Assembly (NCBI GenBank): GCA_963921935.1
Contig: OY998180.1
Coordinates: forward strand, 66,126,061 to 66,190,060
Direction: 5' to 3'
Length of the DNA stretch: 64,000 bases
Origin: Galeruca laticollis
Taxonomy: Eukaryota > Arthropoda > Insecta > Coleoptera > Chrysomelidae
Shown here: positions 12,858-24,020 of the stretch, one piece after another
Layout of the letters: every line of letters starts with the position of its first letter
Position numbering within the stretch: position 1 is the first letter of the stretch
Made by a program: the position numbers and the translations under genes
Notes under the pieces: model-generated
The model's database searches: none
What the model saw: the letters and a program-made list of their open reading frames with translations, nothing else
Told to the model about the DNA's origin: nothing

Positions 12858-13015
12858 AATGGTAATGATTGGTAACATGGAAACAAATGGTTATTGTAAA
12901 TGGTAAAATGGAAATGGTAATGGTAAAAATTAATGGTATAATGGTAACAAATGGTTATGGTAAATTATCCTGTAAGTAAATGGTAAAATTTCATTCTGCG
13001 TACGAAAAATTATGG
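12855..13015 (+). repeat. ATGGTAA-rich leader repeat
   Basis: The leader between primer site and first ORF is made of many short degenerate copies of atggtaa/aaatggt. It would form a leader rich in out-of-frame ATG codons, each quickly stopped by TAA. Confidence 0.75.
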
Positions 13016-13086
13016 TACAATTGATGTTATAAGAGTAGAACTATATGGTTTTCTATTTAAATTTGGGACCTTGGAGAAGAGAAACA

Positions 13087-13320
13087 ATGGGAGGATCATC
13101 AACCAAACAGGAGGCAAAAGAAACAGGAATTGTCAACAACACTTTCATGGTACAGCAAGATAATGTTGCGATGCACATAATGGTATTATTATACATTATA
13201 ACTATAGCTTTCATCTTAAAATTTGTTTGGTCATTATGGAAAACGCACCGAAGAGCGTTGAAAAGGGATATCAATAGAAGCAATGCAGTAAAGCAGGCAA
13301 CAGGAACTCTCACCGTGTAA
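13087..13320 (+). CDS. small accessory membrane protein upstream of gag (myristoylation-like N-terminus)
   Basis: An intact 77-residue frame in the leader of the 412-like element; the frame is also open from an upstream ATG at 13045. I choose 13087 because the product then starts MGGSSTKQ, a typical N-myristoylation sequence. A hydrophobic segment of about 20 residues (MVLLYIITIAFILKFVW, about residues 35-51) is followed by a basic tail (KTHRRALKRD). It would be a lipid-anchored, single-pass membrane protein. It is unbroken while gag and pol beside it are broken. I recall similar short ORFs in this position in other 412/mdg1-group elements, but I know of no established function. Confidence 0.6.
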   Translation: MGGSSTKQEAKETGIVNNTFMVQQDNVAMHIMVLLYIITIAFILKFVWSLWKTHRRALKRDINRSNAVKQATGTLTV

Positions 13321-13374
13321 AAATAATTGTAAGTTCATATGCATTCTATTCTTATGAACGAATTTTTTTTTAAA

Positions 13375-14515
13375 TGTCAATAACGTGGGAAGATTTTGAA
13401 GATAAGTTACGATTAATTGTGGAAGAAGTTAATAAACAGGGAAAAGGGTTTTTAAGAAAGAAACTCCTAAAAATCCTGATATACATATAGAAGTAATTAA
13501 TAGCACAGTAGGTCTTTATATTAATTTTGCTAAGTTAATAGCCAAAAATTGGAAAAATTCAAGTTTAGTACAACAGGAGACTTGTAAAAATTATTCAAGT
13601 AGTATTAGGAATAAAGCTGATAGGGCATTTCAAGCGTTAAATTGTATTATCGACATACCTACCTCTATATTTGAGGAAATTGACACTGTTGTATTACAAG
13701 CAATAAGCAAACCGTTGAAAATGGCTACAAGTATGAACGATTTTTCTAATTTTGCGAGTAAAGTTTTACCGAACGAGTTTAACGGCGAAGCAAGCAAATT
13801 ACAGTCATTCTTAGACTCATTAGATTTACTACAAATAAACGCGACTGGTAATGAGGAAAATGCTATTCTACTAATAAAAACGAGACTAACAGGAAAAGCT
13901 AGAAGTTTAATCACGATGGAAAACTCCATTGCAGACATCAAGAATAAACTTAAAACAGGGATAAGAGGAGACAATCCAAGCCTTCTCTTAGCGAAGCTTG
14001 GTAAAATAAGACAAAATGGAAAGGATGTGAAACAGTATGCAACAGAAATAGAGAAACTAGCGGAAATATTACAGGCAGCATACATTTCGGAAGGGATGAC
14101 TGAACGGCTAGCCGAAAAATATACGAAGGAAGCAACGATTGAGGCAGTAACTATGAATGCCGCAACGGATGCAACCAAAACAATAATTGCAGCGGGAAGT
14201 TTTGAAACTACACAAGAGGTACTATCAAAATTGGTTTCAGTAGAAGGTATAGTAGGACAACAACAAGTCTTACATATGAAAGATAACAGGAATTTCTTCA
14301 GGAAGTCAAACCTTGACTTTAGGAATAATCACCGGAGAGGAAACAACAGAGGATTTTATAACAGTAATCATAAAGGAGGAACATTTCGACAGTATAATCA
14401 AGGAAACAACTACGGCAGATACGAAAATTTTAAAAAATATAGGAAATACAATAATAATGGAAATTACAATAATCATGCTAAAAATAACGTAAGAATATGT
14501 GAAATAGAAAATTAA
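13375..14515 (+). pseudogene. gag: Gag of the 412-like element (one frameshift)
   Basis: The frame opens at the ATG at 13375 (MSITWEDFEDKL) and shifts near 13460 at an A-rich run. It then runs open to the TAA at 14513-14515. Retrotransposon capsid features are visible: ARSLITMENSIADIK and KYTKEATIEAV helices. The basic C-terminus is rich in Asn, Arg, Gly and Tyr (RRGNNRGFYNSN) and replaces a CCHC knuckle as the nucleic-acid-binding tail. It would form the RNA-packaging particle. The frameshift is the only obvious break. Confidence 0.8.
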
Positions 14516-14547
14516 GGAGCAAGAGAGAATCAGAAACAATTGGGGTT

Positions 14548-15036
14548 TTGAATAAAAAATCAAGCGACGAAAGCAAGATTTCAGGAACATATTCAGCATA
14601 TTATTTAGATTTATCACTTTCTAACTTTATAGAAATTCAGACAAGCATATCCGATAATATCTACAATTTTATATTAGATACAGGAGCAGACATTTCTCTA
14701 ATGAAAATTTCTAAAAATTTTCAACATCATTTGATTGAAACTAGGAGTAAATTAAACATTAAGGGGATAACTGAAGGCTCAGCAAAAACTTTGGGTCAAA
14801 TATGCATAAACCTCTATATCAATAACATAACTTTAAGTCACTGTTTTCACGTAGTGGAAGCAAGTTTTCCAATACCAACAAATGGACTGATAGGAAAAGA
14901 CTTCATGACAAAAAATAATTGTGTATTAGATTATTCACAATCGGAATTACATATAAATTGCAAGTCTAACAATTCAGAAACCATACAAATTTTTGGTAAT
15001 CCAGAATACGATACTTTAGCAATACCAGCAATGTGA
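14548..15036 (+). CDS. retroviral-type aspartic protease domain of the 412-like element
   Basis: An open frame in a different phase from gag (consistent with programmed frameshifting or decay) with the catalytic box LDTGADISLMK at residues about 46-56 and the later hydrophobic GLIGKDFM motif. It cleaves Gag and Pol in the particle. The indicated 5-prime limit is arbitrary because translation would come from the upstream frame. A TGA ends this frame just before the RT frame opens. Confidence 0.8.
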   Translation: MNKKSSDESKISGTYSAYYLDLSLSNFIEIQTSISDNIYNFILDTGADISLMKISKNFQHHLIETRSKLNIKGITEGSAKTLGQICINLYINNITLSHCFHVVEASFPIPTNGLIGKDFMTKNNCVLDYSQSELHINCKSNNSETIQIFGNPEYDTLAIPAM

Positions 15037-15055
15037 GGTATACAGGCTAATAGAG

Positions 15056-17311
15056 AACTTCAAGAATTTGAGAAAGGATACAGTAGTAGAGCAACAGGAA
15101 ATAGCACCAGGAGTATTTATAGCCAGATCCATAATATCGGAGAAAAACCCGTACGTTAGAATTTTGAATACAAATTATGAAAGTATTTCAGTAAAAACTA
15201 GGAGTATTGAAACTTTAGATTTAGATTTATTTGATATATATACAATTAAGACTGATAGTAGTAACAGAATGAAAGAATTAAGGAAAGCATTAAACTTAGA
15301 AGTACCGGAATATGTAAGAAACGATTTAACGAAACTGTGTGAAAATTACGAAGATATATTCGCTCTAAAGAATGATATACTAACGCACAATAACTTTTAT
15401 GAACAAAGGATATCAGTAAAAGATGATACACCGATATACATAAAAAACTATCGCACACCACATTCACAATCAACAGATTTAAATAGTCAAGTAGAAAAAC
15501 TTATAACACAGGGAATAATTGAACCCTCAGTATCAGATTATAATAGTCCAGTATTATTAGTACCAAAGAAGTTGACGAATAAAGATAAGGCGTGGAGACT
15601 TTGTATAGATTTTATACAGCTAAATAAGAAAATAGTCACAGATAAATTTCCTTTACCCCGTATAGATGTAATTTTAGATCAATTAGGGAGAGCAAAATGG
15701 TTTTCAGTTTTAGATCTTATGTCAAGTTTTCATCAAATACCTTTAGAACAATCTTCTAGGAAATACACTTCGTTCAGTACCGAAAAAGGCTCATTTCAAT
15801 TCACAAGACTACCTTTTGGGTTAAACATAAGCCCTAATAGTTTTTCACGAATGATGTCAATAGCATTCTCAGGCCTCACGCCGGAAAAAGCATTTCTTTA
15901 TATGGACGATATAGTTGTGATAGGAATTTCAGAGAATCATCACTTAGCCAATCTCAGAAAAGTGCTCGACGCATGTCGTAAATTTAATTTAAAATTAAAT
16001 CTACAAAAATGCCAATTCTTCAGGCGAGAAGTCACATATTTAGGTCACAATTTATCAAAGGATGGTGTTTCACCAGATTAAGCAAAATACTCAGTCATTC
16101 AGCATTACCCAGTGCCAAAAAATGCCAACGAAGTCAAAAGATTTGTTGCATTTTGCAATTACTATCGAAGGTTCATTCAAAATTTTGCAGAAATATGTAT
16201 TTCTTTAAATAGGTTAGCTAGGAAAAACGTAAAATTCGAGTGGTCACAAGAGTGCGAAAACTCATTTCAGGTCTTAAAAAATGCATTGATCAATCCACCA
16301 ATTTTAAAATATCCAGACTTTAATAGACAATTCATATTAACTACAGACGCTTCGAATAGCGCATGTTCAGCAATTCTAAGTCAATATTACGAAGGGATTG
16401 ACCTACCCATCGCATCCGCATCACGCAGCTTCAAGAAAAGCGAGCTTAACAAGCCCACCATCATAAAAGAGTTATTAGCAATTAATTGGGGAATCAATCA
16501 TTTTAAGTGTTATTTATATGGTTCACCACATTTCATAGTAAAAACAGATCATAAGCCATTAACGCATTTATTTGCAATGAAAGACCCGACGTCGAAACTA
16601 ACGAGAATAAGAATCGATTTGGAAGAGTATGATTTTGAAATACAGTATGTTAAAGGTATAGCGAACTACGCGGATAGCATATCGAGAATATCCATAGAAG
16701 AACTTAAGGATTTATACATAAATAATTCACATGTCTTGGCAATCACAAGAGCACAAACGCAAAAAGAAAACGCTAAAACAGAAAAGGATCAAAGGAATAA
16801 AGTAGAAACAAAGGAAGTAAGAATACAAAAACCTGCGGTAGTAAGAGTTTTAAATAACCTTGAGGCACATAAATTACCAATTTTAAACTTTGAAAATAAC
16901 CGTATCTCACTTAGGATGAGCATCCGGATCAAGAATAAATTGAAATTTAGTGAAGCCTTAAAAACCGGATTACACAACTTCGACCTAGGACGAACGTTGG
17001 AAAAGCTTGAAGAGCTTTCGGTAAGAAATGAAGTAAAAAGAATGAAAATATATACAAATGATGATATATTCAAAAAGTGCACAGTAGAAGAATTTATAGA
17101 AGTAGGAAATCAAAGGTTAAAAAGTATTCAAGTATGTATATGCGAAGTACCAAAAACGGTACAGCAAAAAGAAGAGATCCAAAAGATATTGGAAAGATAC
17201 CACAATGATCCAATGTTTGGAGGACATGTAGGAAGTAAAGAAACTAAGAGCAAATTTCAAGTGGAAAAACATGGAGAAAGACGTAAGGAAGTATGTAAAA
17301 AATTGTCATAA
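15056..17311 (+). pseudogene. pol: reverse transcriptase and RNase H of the 412-like element (one stop)
   Basis: The RT fingers and palm are clear: PVLLVPKK, RLCIDFIQLN, FSVLDLMSSFHQI, LPFGL and the catalytic YMDDIVV box at about 15900. A TAA at 16079-16081 interrupts the same frame, which continues through the thumb and connection (FVAFCNYYRRF) into RNase H with TTDASNSACSAILSQ and TDHKPLTHLF. The frame leaves phase near 17260-17280, where the integrase frame takes over. It performs reverse transcription, but this copy needs at least two corrections to be whole. Confidence 0.9.
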
Positions 17312-18205
17312 ATGTCAAGTGAATAAAGCGAAACCTAATCATAAAGAAAAATTTGTTATAACAGATACATCTATAAAACCGTTTGATATTATTTACATAG
17401 ACACAATAGGTCCGTTTGTAGAAAGTAATAACGGGAATCGTTATTGTATTACAATATTATGCGAATTAACTAAATACGCAGTTATGATACCGGTTCAGAA
17501 TAAAGAAGCGCACACAATAGCAAAAGCAATTTTCGACAACTTTATACCGAATTACGGATTGATGAAGGAGATAAGCACAGATCAAGGGACGGAATATAAG
17601 AACGAAATAATGAAGAATTTAGCGGAACTATTGAATATAAAACATAATTTTTCAACAGCTTACCATCACGAAGCAATAGGCAGTTGTGAAAGAATACATA
17701 GGACATTTAACGAATATTTAGAAAACTTTATCAAAGATTCTAGGGATAACTGGTGTGAGTTTGTAAGAATGTTCGCATATTGCTATAATACAACACCAAA
17801 TACGTATCACGGATACACTCCTTTTGAATTATTATATGGGAGAAAACCCAATTTGCCAGAATTTTTAGACGTAAAAATTGAACCGTGTTACAATTTTGAA
17901 AGATACGATAAAGAATTGACATACAAGTTGCAATACGCTAATGAAAGGGCCAGACAGTTTTAATAAATAATAAATTAAGTAGAGTTAATAAAAGCGAAAA
18001 TTATTCTTCACCTGTAAATTTTAAAATAGGGGAATTAGCTATTTTAAAAAATGAAGGGAGAAATAAATTTGATCCACATTATCTAGGTCCGTTTAAAATA
18101 ACGGGAATAAAGGGAGTAAATTGCGAGATTACATCTCCAGACAATAAACAACAAATTGTTCATAAGAATCGTATGTTTATATATAAAGAACTGAAACATT
18201 TGTAA
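17271..18205 (+). pseudogene. integrase of the 412-like element (frameshift before the C-terminal domain)
   Basis: Zinc-binding CHKCQ, then the DDE core: IDTIGP (first Asp), STDQGTEYKN (second Asp) and SCERIHRTF (Glu). The frame stops at 17963. A one-base shift then gives the C-terminal domain with FKIGELAILKNEG and a GPY/F-type motif (HYLGPFKI), ending near 18204. It inserts the cDNA. All three catalytic residues are present; the frameshift separates the C-terminal DNA-binding domain. Confidence 0.88.
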
Positions 18206-18330
18206 ATAAGCGAAGTGTGTTGATAAACGAACAAATAGTGTTTAGTAAACAAAGACAATACAAAAACATTTATTAAAAACAGTTATAGGTATAAGTGATA
18301 TCGAAAAATTAAAATGATACTTTTTCTCTT

Positions 18331-18344
18331 CCAAGAGGGGATGG
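18331..18344 (+). other. polypurine tract
   Basis: The purine-rich run aagaggggatgg lies immediately before the 3-prime LTR. It is the expected primer for plus-strand DNA synthesis. Confidence 0.7.
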
Positions 18345-18780
18345 TGTAGTGATCCCTAAAAGACAGTAACGGCAAAAGGACATTAGCTTAGAAATAAGAT
18401 TTAAATTTAGGTTAATATTAATTATAGTATTTAGCGAGCATTGATCCGAGACGGGCAATGTCAGTCACGTTCTTGTTAATGTATAAACAAACACGTACAA
18501 CTTATAGACGGAGGTCAGGAATGTAGTAAAACATAGCTACACTTCCTATAAAGTGAACGAACCAGGGAATTGGAATTGTTATTAATACTTTGACTAAGTC
18601 GATTGATATTTATAATTGTGTATTTTAACGTATTAAAACTCGATCCAGTGATTTTATAAATGTGATGTTGTTTATTCTATTCCCGAATACAGGTTGCTAG
18701 GTAAGTGGTTTCCTCAATAATAATATGCCTTTACGGTAAACGTCGAGTATACGATGGACACCTACTAAGTAACCACCACA
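18345..18780 (+). repeat. 3-prime LTR
   Basis: 436 bp, a near-identical partner of 12398-12839. It is preceded by a purine-rich tract and followed by the target duplication GGTC. Confidence 0.93.
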
Positions 18781-19015
18781 GGTCAGTTAAGTTGTCCCCA
18801 CCCCCAATAGATATGTTCAACAATTACATATTTGTTCGTTATGCACCAATATACTCTATGAATGATTTTCTTTGCACCACATTCCTCGAGGGACTACAGT
18901 AGTTTGTTTTCGAGGGGGGGCAAATAAACGATAGCCCTCCGTAATCGGAATTTTCAAATTTTGTACATTGCACCCTCAAGCGCTCGTAATGTATCATAGT
19001 GCTCCATAAAAAACA
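18781..19015 (+). repeat. left inverted arm of the first foldback-like element
   Basis: Pairs with 22805-23071 reversed. C-runs here answer the G-runs in the right arm. Small indels separate the arms. Confidence 0.8.
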
Positions 19016-19039
19016 TAGGGCAATGGAGTCCACTCCTAA

Positions 19040-20260
19040 TGCACTCATATGCACCACCAACAAAAACAAAATCCCCCCTCCCCTTAGTTACTTAAACTGC
19101 AATATTTAAAGTGAAGTTGACCCCCCCCACAAAGACAATTTCCGAAAAAGATATGGCAGCAGTATCCACATCTTATGCACTATTATGCACCACCAACAAA
19201 AAAAGAATCACCCCTCCACCTAGTTAGTTAAATCTCATTACATAAAGTTGGTCTCCTTAATGACAATTTCATAAAAAAATATAGGGTAGTTGAGTTCACT
19301 CCTAATGCATTCTTATGCACCACTAACAATAACAAAATCTTACCTTTCCCCAAATATAAAGAGTGTATTCCTTCTCCTAAGCCAAAAATGTTAGAAAATT
19401 GCCAAAATTATGGCAAACCTTAGTGGAAAAGGACTCGGAAAGTTATCGAGAGGTCAGAAAGTGTCTGTTCATGGGTCGTTTTTTTGTTAAGTGAGTAGTT
19501 TTCGTATGCTAACAGTAAAAATATTATAAACCTAATATGCGCGTAACGTGACCTTTCGCCCTGCTTCGGTGAAGTACTATAAAATGTCAGAAGTCAGAAT
19601 TTTGGCTAATAAACAACGCATAAGTATATATTGCAAATCATGCTGTCATTAAAGGGGCCAACTTTATATGATGAGGTTTAACTAACTAGATGGAGGATGA
19701 TTATGTTTTTGTTGGTGGTGCACGATAGGACATAGGAGGTGGATGTCACTGCCATGAATTTTTTAGGAAATTGTCATCGGGGGGGAGGGTGGTAACTTTA
19801 CTTTAAATAATGAGGTTTAACTAACTAAAGGAAGGGGGGTGTTGTATTTGTTGGTGGTGCAAATTATATTTTCGGTTTCGAAAATTAACTTTTTAAAAAC
19901 AAAAATTACAATTAATTTGACATAAATATAACAGTAAAAATAGAGAGATTAAAATATATCTAACAACAATAAAATTAGATTCCATTATGGATGTTTATCT
20001 CGAGAATTTATAATATAAACAGCATATTCCGCACTACTAGCGTCTGGGTGAAACAACACACCATTCGTCGCAACAATGTATCATAATGGTACCATTGATT
20101 GTTACAATGTAACTTGCATATAAGTGCATTAGGAGTGGACTCCACTGCCCTATACTTTTTTCGGAAATTTACTATGTATAATGAGGTTTAAATAATTAGA
20201 GGGAGAAGGGATTTTGTTTTTGTTGAAGTGCATTTGAAGTGGATTTATTTATTTTTTATG
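19040..20260. repeat. subterminal repeat array in both orientations
   Basis: Units containing tgcaccaccaacaaaaacaaaatc occur on the plus strand near 19048, 19184 and 19318. Their reverse complements occur near 19708, 19850 and 20215. Flanking blocks are shared too (atagggcaatggagtccact, and its inverse near 20130). This is a nested set of direct and inverted repeats, as in foldback elements. Confidence 0.75.
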
Positions 20261-20278
20261 AAAATTATCATTCGGTGG

Positions 20279-20313
20279 GAGAGAGAGGGGGAAAGAGAGA
20301 GAGAGAGAGAGAA
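20279..20313. repeat. (GA)n microsatellite
   Basis: A run of GA with a few interruptions between two AT-rich segments. Confidence 0.9.
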
Positions 20314-21857
20314 GTTCGATGATTTTTTGAGTTGGAGTTTGTGAATGTTTCAATTTGGGGTAGTTTGTGTTGAGATTTGGCGCTGATACAGGATATATTT
20401 CCTCTGCAGGGCTGGGTTGGGGGTGCTTTGTTGGTGGCTTGTGTGCGAGAATTGACTTTAACTTGGGTTGATAGTGTGACTGAGAATTCAGTTTTGGAAA
20501 AAAAGTGTATAGGAGACTTGAGAAGAAAAGTGTCTAGAAATGAAAGTTTATGTTTTAATTGTGGAAGCAATCAGCAGTGAAATTGGCTGTTTTTGTGGGA
20601 AACGTAGTTTTAGAAAAGTATAGGAGTCAGTGAACAAAACATAAAAAAATTTACAATATGGGTACATGCATAAGTACCAACAACAGACAGCAACAATAAG
20701 ATATATAATCTTAGAAAAATTCAAAAACAATAAAACAAACTATCACTCAACACTACACGGTAATTGTTCGAGGAATAAATCGTCTCCAAGGAACAACAAA
20801 TATACAAATCAAAATCAAATAAATACACAAACGATAAAGGTCGCAGAATTTGCGAACTAAAAAATTAGTTTATTAACGAAATTATTTTCCGTTTATTCAA
20901 AAAAAAATGTAGGATATTATGTTACTGAATTACTCGAAAGTGTGAAAGTTTCGTCAATAGAACTGATCGGAAAATAATTTAATCTAGATTTGACGTACAC
21001 GCCGAAGTTCTTAACGGTTATTCTATAACACAGCATAAAACATTAAAGTTCTTTAAAACAATGTCAATATTAGTAATAAATAAACCGGTTATCATAATAA
21101 AATATTTCTGATACCGTATGGTTCTTTCGCTAAAGAAATGGCGTGACACTAAATTAGTCTTTTCATCATCGTCTAAGAAAAGGTGCGATTTACTCCAGAT
21201 AGGAGAGATACAAAATAATCATTTAGGATACCTGAGTCCAACAGTCTCCAGCCAATCACCACAATACTATTCAGGTGAACACGCTTGCATCAACGCCGGA
21301 TAGACAGCCTTTTTTTAGACATTCTTTCCGAAAAATAACTGTAAAATTAGTTCTAAAAAAAGCCATATCACAAACCATATAAAAAGAATCGGGCAGTAAA
21401 TGCACAAATTACGCTGTCTACCCAGAATTTCGTAAAAAGCACATTTTTGTCCGAAGGCGATATTAAAAACTATTGTGTGCACATCGCAACTTTTTTTAGA
21501 GGCGATAATAAAACTTTTGTACATTCAATTGTCACTAAGTTGAATTGAAAATCAAGATTGAGGCGTAACAAACCTTTTCGGCGTCCAGAGATATATTATT
21601 CCAATTTTTTTTTATGTTTATTGGTCAGTCATGAAACGATCTCCTACACAGTTCGAAGGAAATATTATTACGCCAAGGCCGCACTGGGATAGAAATTATT
21701 CGACTTCGTAGGGCGAAATATAGGAAAAATAAAAACGTTACAGAATCACCAGTGGAATTGTAGATTTGTCTCAGAATAGTTGAAACTGACTTTGGGGAGG
21801 ACGTTTTGAGTTGAGCGGTGCGATTGAAATTAACATTCAAATATAGGATGTGGCTAT

Positions 21858-22453
21858 TTAGGAGCTCTGGGGTGTTGAGAAGTGTGAATAGGGATTTTGT
21901 GTAGAATATCGGGTTGGAAGGTTTCGGAGGTTAAGGGCATGTGTAGTTGTTGTTGTGGGATTGTTGGTAGGGTTTGGTGTTGTAGGCCGGGATTTGGTCA
22001 TACCGACGACGGTGAATCCATCCTCGTCGGGGACGTGGGGTAGTCGGATGGCTGAGGGTGTAGGAGATTGGGATTTTACGGAGTAAGCGTAAGACATGGT
22101 TGGGGATGTATGTGAAGTGCGTGTGTGTTGTTGTTCGAGTGTATGTTTTAAGGAGGTTGGTTTTGATGTAGTTTGAGGGGATGGTGTTGAGGAAGAGTGG
22201 TTTTTTTTGGAAGTGTGAGATGAGGGTGTGTTGTGTTTTGTTGGTGTGAGTCGGAGAGGGCTGGGGTTTCTTCGTCGTCGGACATAAGGTGTGCGTGGTA
22301 GGTTCTATAGAAGTCTTTGGAGCATTTGGTGCCAGTGGGGTCGATACTTTCAAAGATTTTTTGGAGTTCAGGTGGGAAGGAGAATTCGGCGTTGTTTCTT
22401 GAGGTTTTTTTGCCGCTCTGCTGCTGCGGCGGTATCTGGAGGGCATTGGACAT
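21858..22453 (-). pseudogene. possible ORF1-like remnant (low confidence)
   Basis: On the minus strand three overlapping frames (22453-22148, 22446-21931, 22097-21858) follow one another as one frame-shifted sequence would. The first starts at an ATG with SFPPELQKIFESIDP and an acidic segment. The last contains PHVPDEDGFTVVGM, reminiscent of the short acidic motif before the nucleic-acid-binding part of non-LTR ORF1 proteins. The segment is strikingly Pro/Thr/Asn-rich and the strand strongly C/A-biased. I cannot assign a family. It may be low-complexity DNA that happens to be open. Confidence 0.3.
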
Positions 22454-22804
22454 TTTTGGGTTGTGAATATGATGTAGGATAGTGGGTGAAAGCTAACACC
22501 GACAGCGGACTCACTGCCGGAGGGAGTTGCCTCACTAGTTAAAGGTTTCCTGACTTATTAGCTTTCAGGAGTTTTATATTTACCTAGGTGCTAAATGCCC
22601 TTCCTTCTTCTGGTTGGTGTGGCTTGCTTGTTTTGATCTAAAAATAAAACAAACTGCTAACACAATTTTTATTTTCTAAATAGAATTTTATTTCTAAAGA
22701 AACAATATATCTTTCTTGCAAATTGTCATTGGGGGGGAGGGGGGAGGGGTGGAACTTTACTCTGAATAATGCTATACTACTAACTGAGAGTATAGGATTT
22801 TTTG

Positions 22805-23071
22805 ATGGAGCATTATGGTGCATTATGGTGCATTACAAGGGCTTGATGGTGCAAAGTACAAAATTTGAAAATTCCGATTGGGGGAGGGGCTAGCGTTTAT
22901 TTGCCCCTCCCCTCACGAACAAACCGCTGTAGTCTCTTCCTCGGGGAATGGGGTACAAAGAAAATTATTCATGAAGCATATTGTTGCATTAGGAGTACAT
23001 AACAACCAAATATGTTTTTATTGAAAATATTTATTGGGGGGGGGGTGTTTAGGAGTTCAACTTAACTGACC
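22805..23071 (-). repeat. right inverted arm of the first foldback-like element
   Basis: Reverse complement of 18781-19015, ending CTTAACTGACC. It contains a local duplication of gcattatggt. Confidence 0.8.
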
Positions 23072-23189
23072 TACAGACTTTCGTAGAATTTTTATAGAAA
23101 ACCGCAAACCAAGGGACTGACAATGATTATTAACAAAAAAATAAATGGTTTTAAAAATTAAAACTAACTTTTCCGCCCTTATATACGAT

Positions 23190-23915
23190 ACATGCTGTAT
23201 CGTGCTAACAAACCCAAATTTCTCCAAAAATAATCAAAAATGTAGAATATCTGGATTTAATGTGACCCAATATACATGCTCTCGTGAGCTGAAAATCAAG
23301 ATAGTTCATCTGTGAGGCGCCCTGAACAATAACCAATCATAAAACTGATCACTTGTATATACTCCAGAGGCTGTACTGTGCTAACAAACAAAATTTTTTC
23401 CAACAATCTGGTATAACTGGATTTATAGGACCAGTTGTACTGGCTCTGGTGAGCTGAAAATATAAATAGGGTTTATGTGTGAGACGTTTTGAATAATATC
23501 CAATTATAAAATTGATAACTTGTATACATTCCGGAGGCCGTATCGTGCTAGCAAACCGAAATATCTCCAAAAATGATCCAAAATGAAGTACATCTGGATT
23601 TATAGGTCCAGTAATACTGGATCTGGTGAGCTGAAAATCAATAACGTTTATCTGTAAGACGCCGTTAACAATATCCACTTATAAAATTGGTCACTTGTAT
23701 TCACTCCGGAGGTTGTACCGTGCTAACAACCCAAAATTTTTCCAAAAATTACCAAAAATGTGGTACTTCAAGTACCATAGCACCCGTTGTACTGGCTTTG
23801 GTAAACTGAAAATCAATAGGGTTCTTTTCTAAGATTCCCTAAGCAATAACCAATCATTAAATTTGTGACTTTGTGCACTCCGGAGACTATATCGTGCTAA
23901 TAAGATATAGGAAAA
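23190..23915 (+). repeat. about 175-bp tandem repeat, left arm
   Basis: The landmark tatcgtgctaacaaac and variants recurs near 23192, 23371, 23538, 23712 and 23886, a period of about 175 bp. Each unit also has gtgagctgaaaatca and cactccggagg. Divergence between units is about 15-25 percent by eye. Confidence 0.85.
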
Positions 23916-23917
23916 GT

Positions 23918-24020
23918 GGCCGACGACAGGGCCGACGACAGGGCCGACGACAGGGCCGACGACAGGGCCGACGACAGGGCCGACGACAGGGCCGACGACA
24001 GGGCCTACGACATGTATATA
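23918..24020 (+). repeat. 12-bp minisatellite (GGCCGACGACAG)n
   Basis: About eight near-identical head-to-tail copies, the last ones with a base change (ggcctacgacat). It translates as a DDRADDRA repeat, which I take to be chance. Confidence 0.95.

Larger units (their letters stand above)
12398..18780 (+). mobile_element. Ty3/gypsy-type LTR retrotransposon, 412/mdg1-like
   Basis: A complete 6.4-kb element with two LTRs (TGTAGTGATCCC to CCACCACA), a 4-bp target duplication GGTC (12394-12397 and 18781-18784), a primer site, a polypurine tract and the order small ORF, gag, protease, RT, RNase H, integrase. There is no env. LTR divergence by eye is a few percent (including indels), so it is moderately old. 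Gag, RT and integrase carry frameshifts or stops. It is inserted 4 bp inside the left end of the foldback-like element at 18781-23071. Confidence 0.92.
18781..23071. mobile_element. foldback-like element with long inverted ends
   Basis: The two ends match for about 250 bp in inverse orientation. The left begins GGTCAGTTAAGTTG and the right ends CTTAACTGACC, with shared inner blocks cggaattttcaaattttgta and gcaaataaacg. Inside the arms are further repeats around gcaccaccaacaaaaacaaa in both orientations. The 412-like element is inserted 4 bp inside the left end, so the true left end is 12394. No transposase was recognised. The core carries one possible decayed ORF on the minus strand. Confidence 0.75.

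Noticed and set aside
20377..20580. 67-codon plus-strand frame in the first foldback core
   Set aside because: No motif, no homologous feel and no supporting context.
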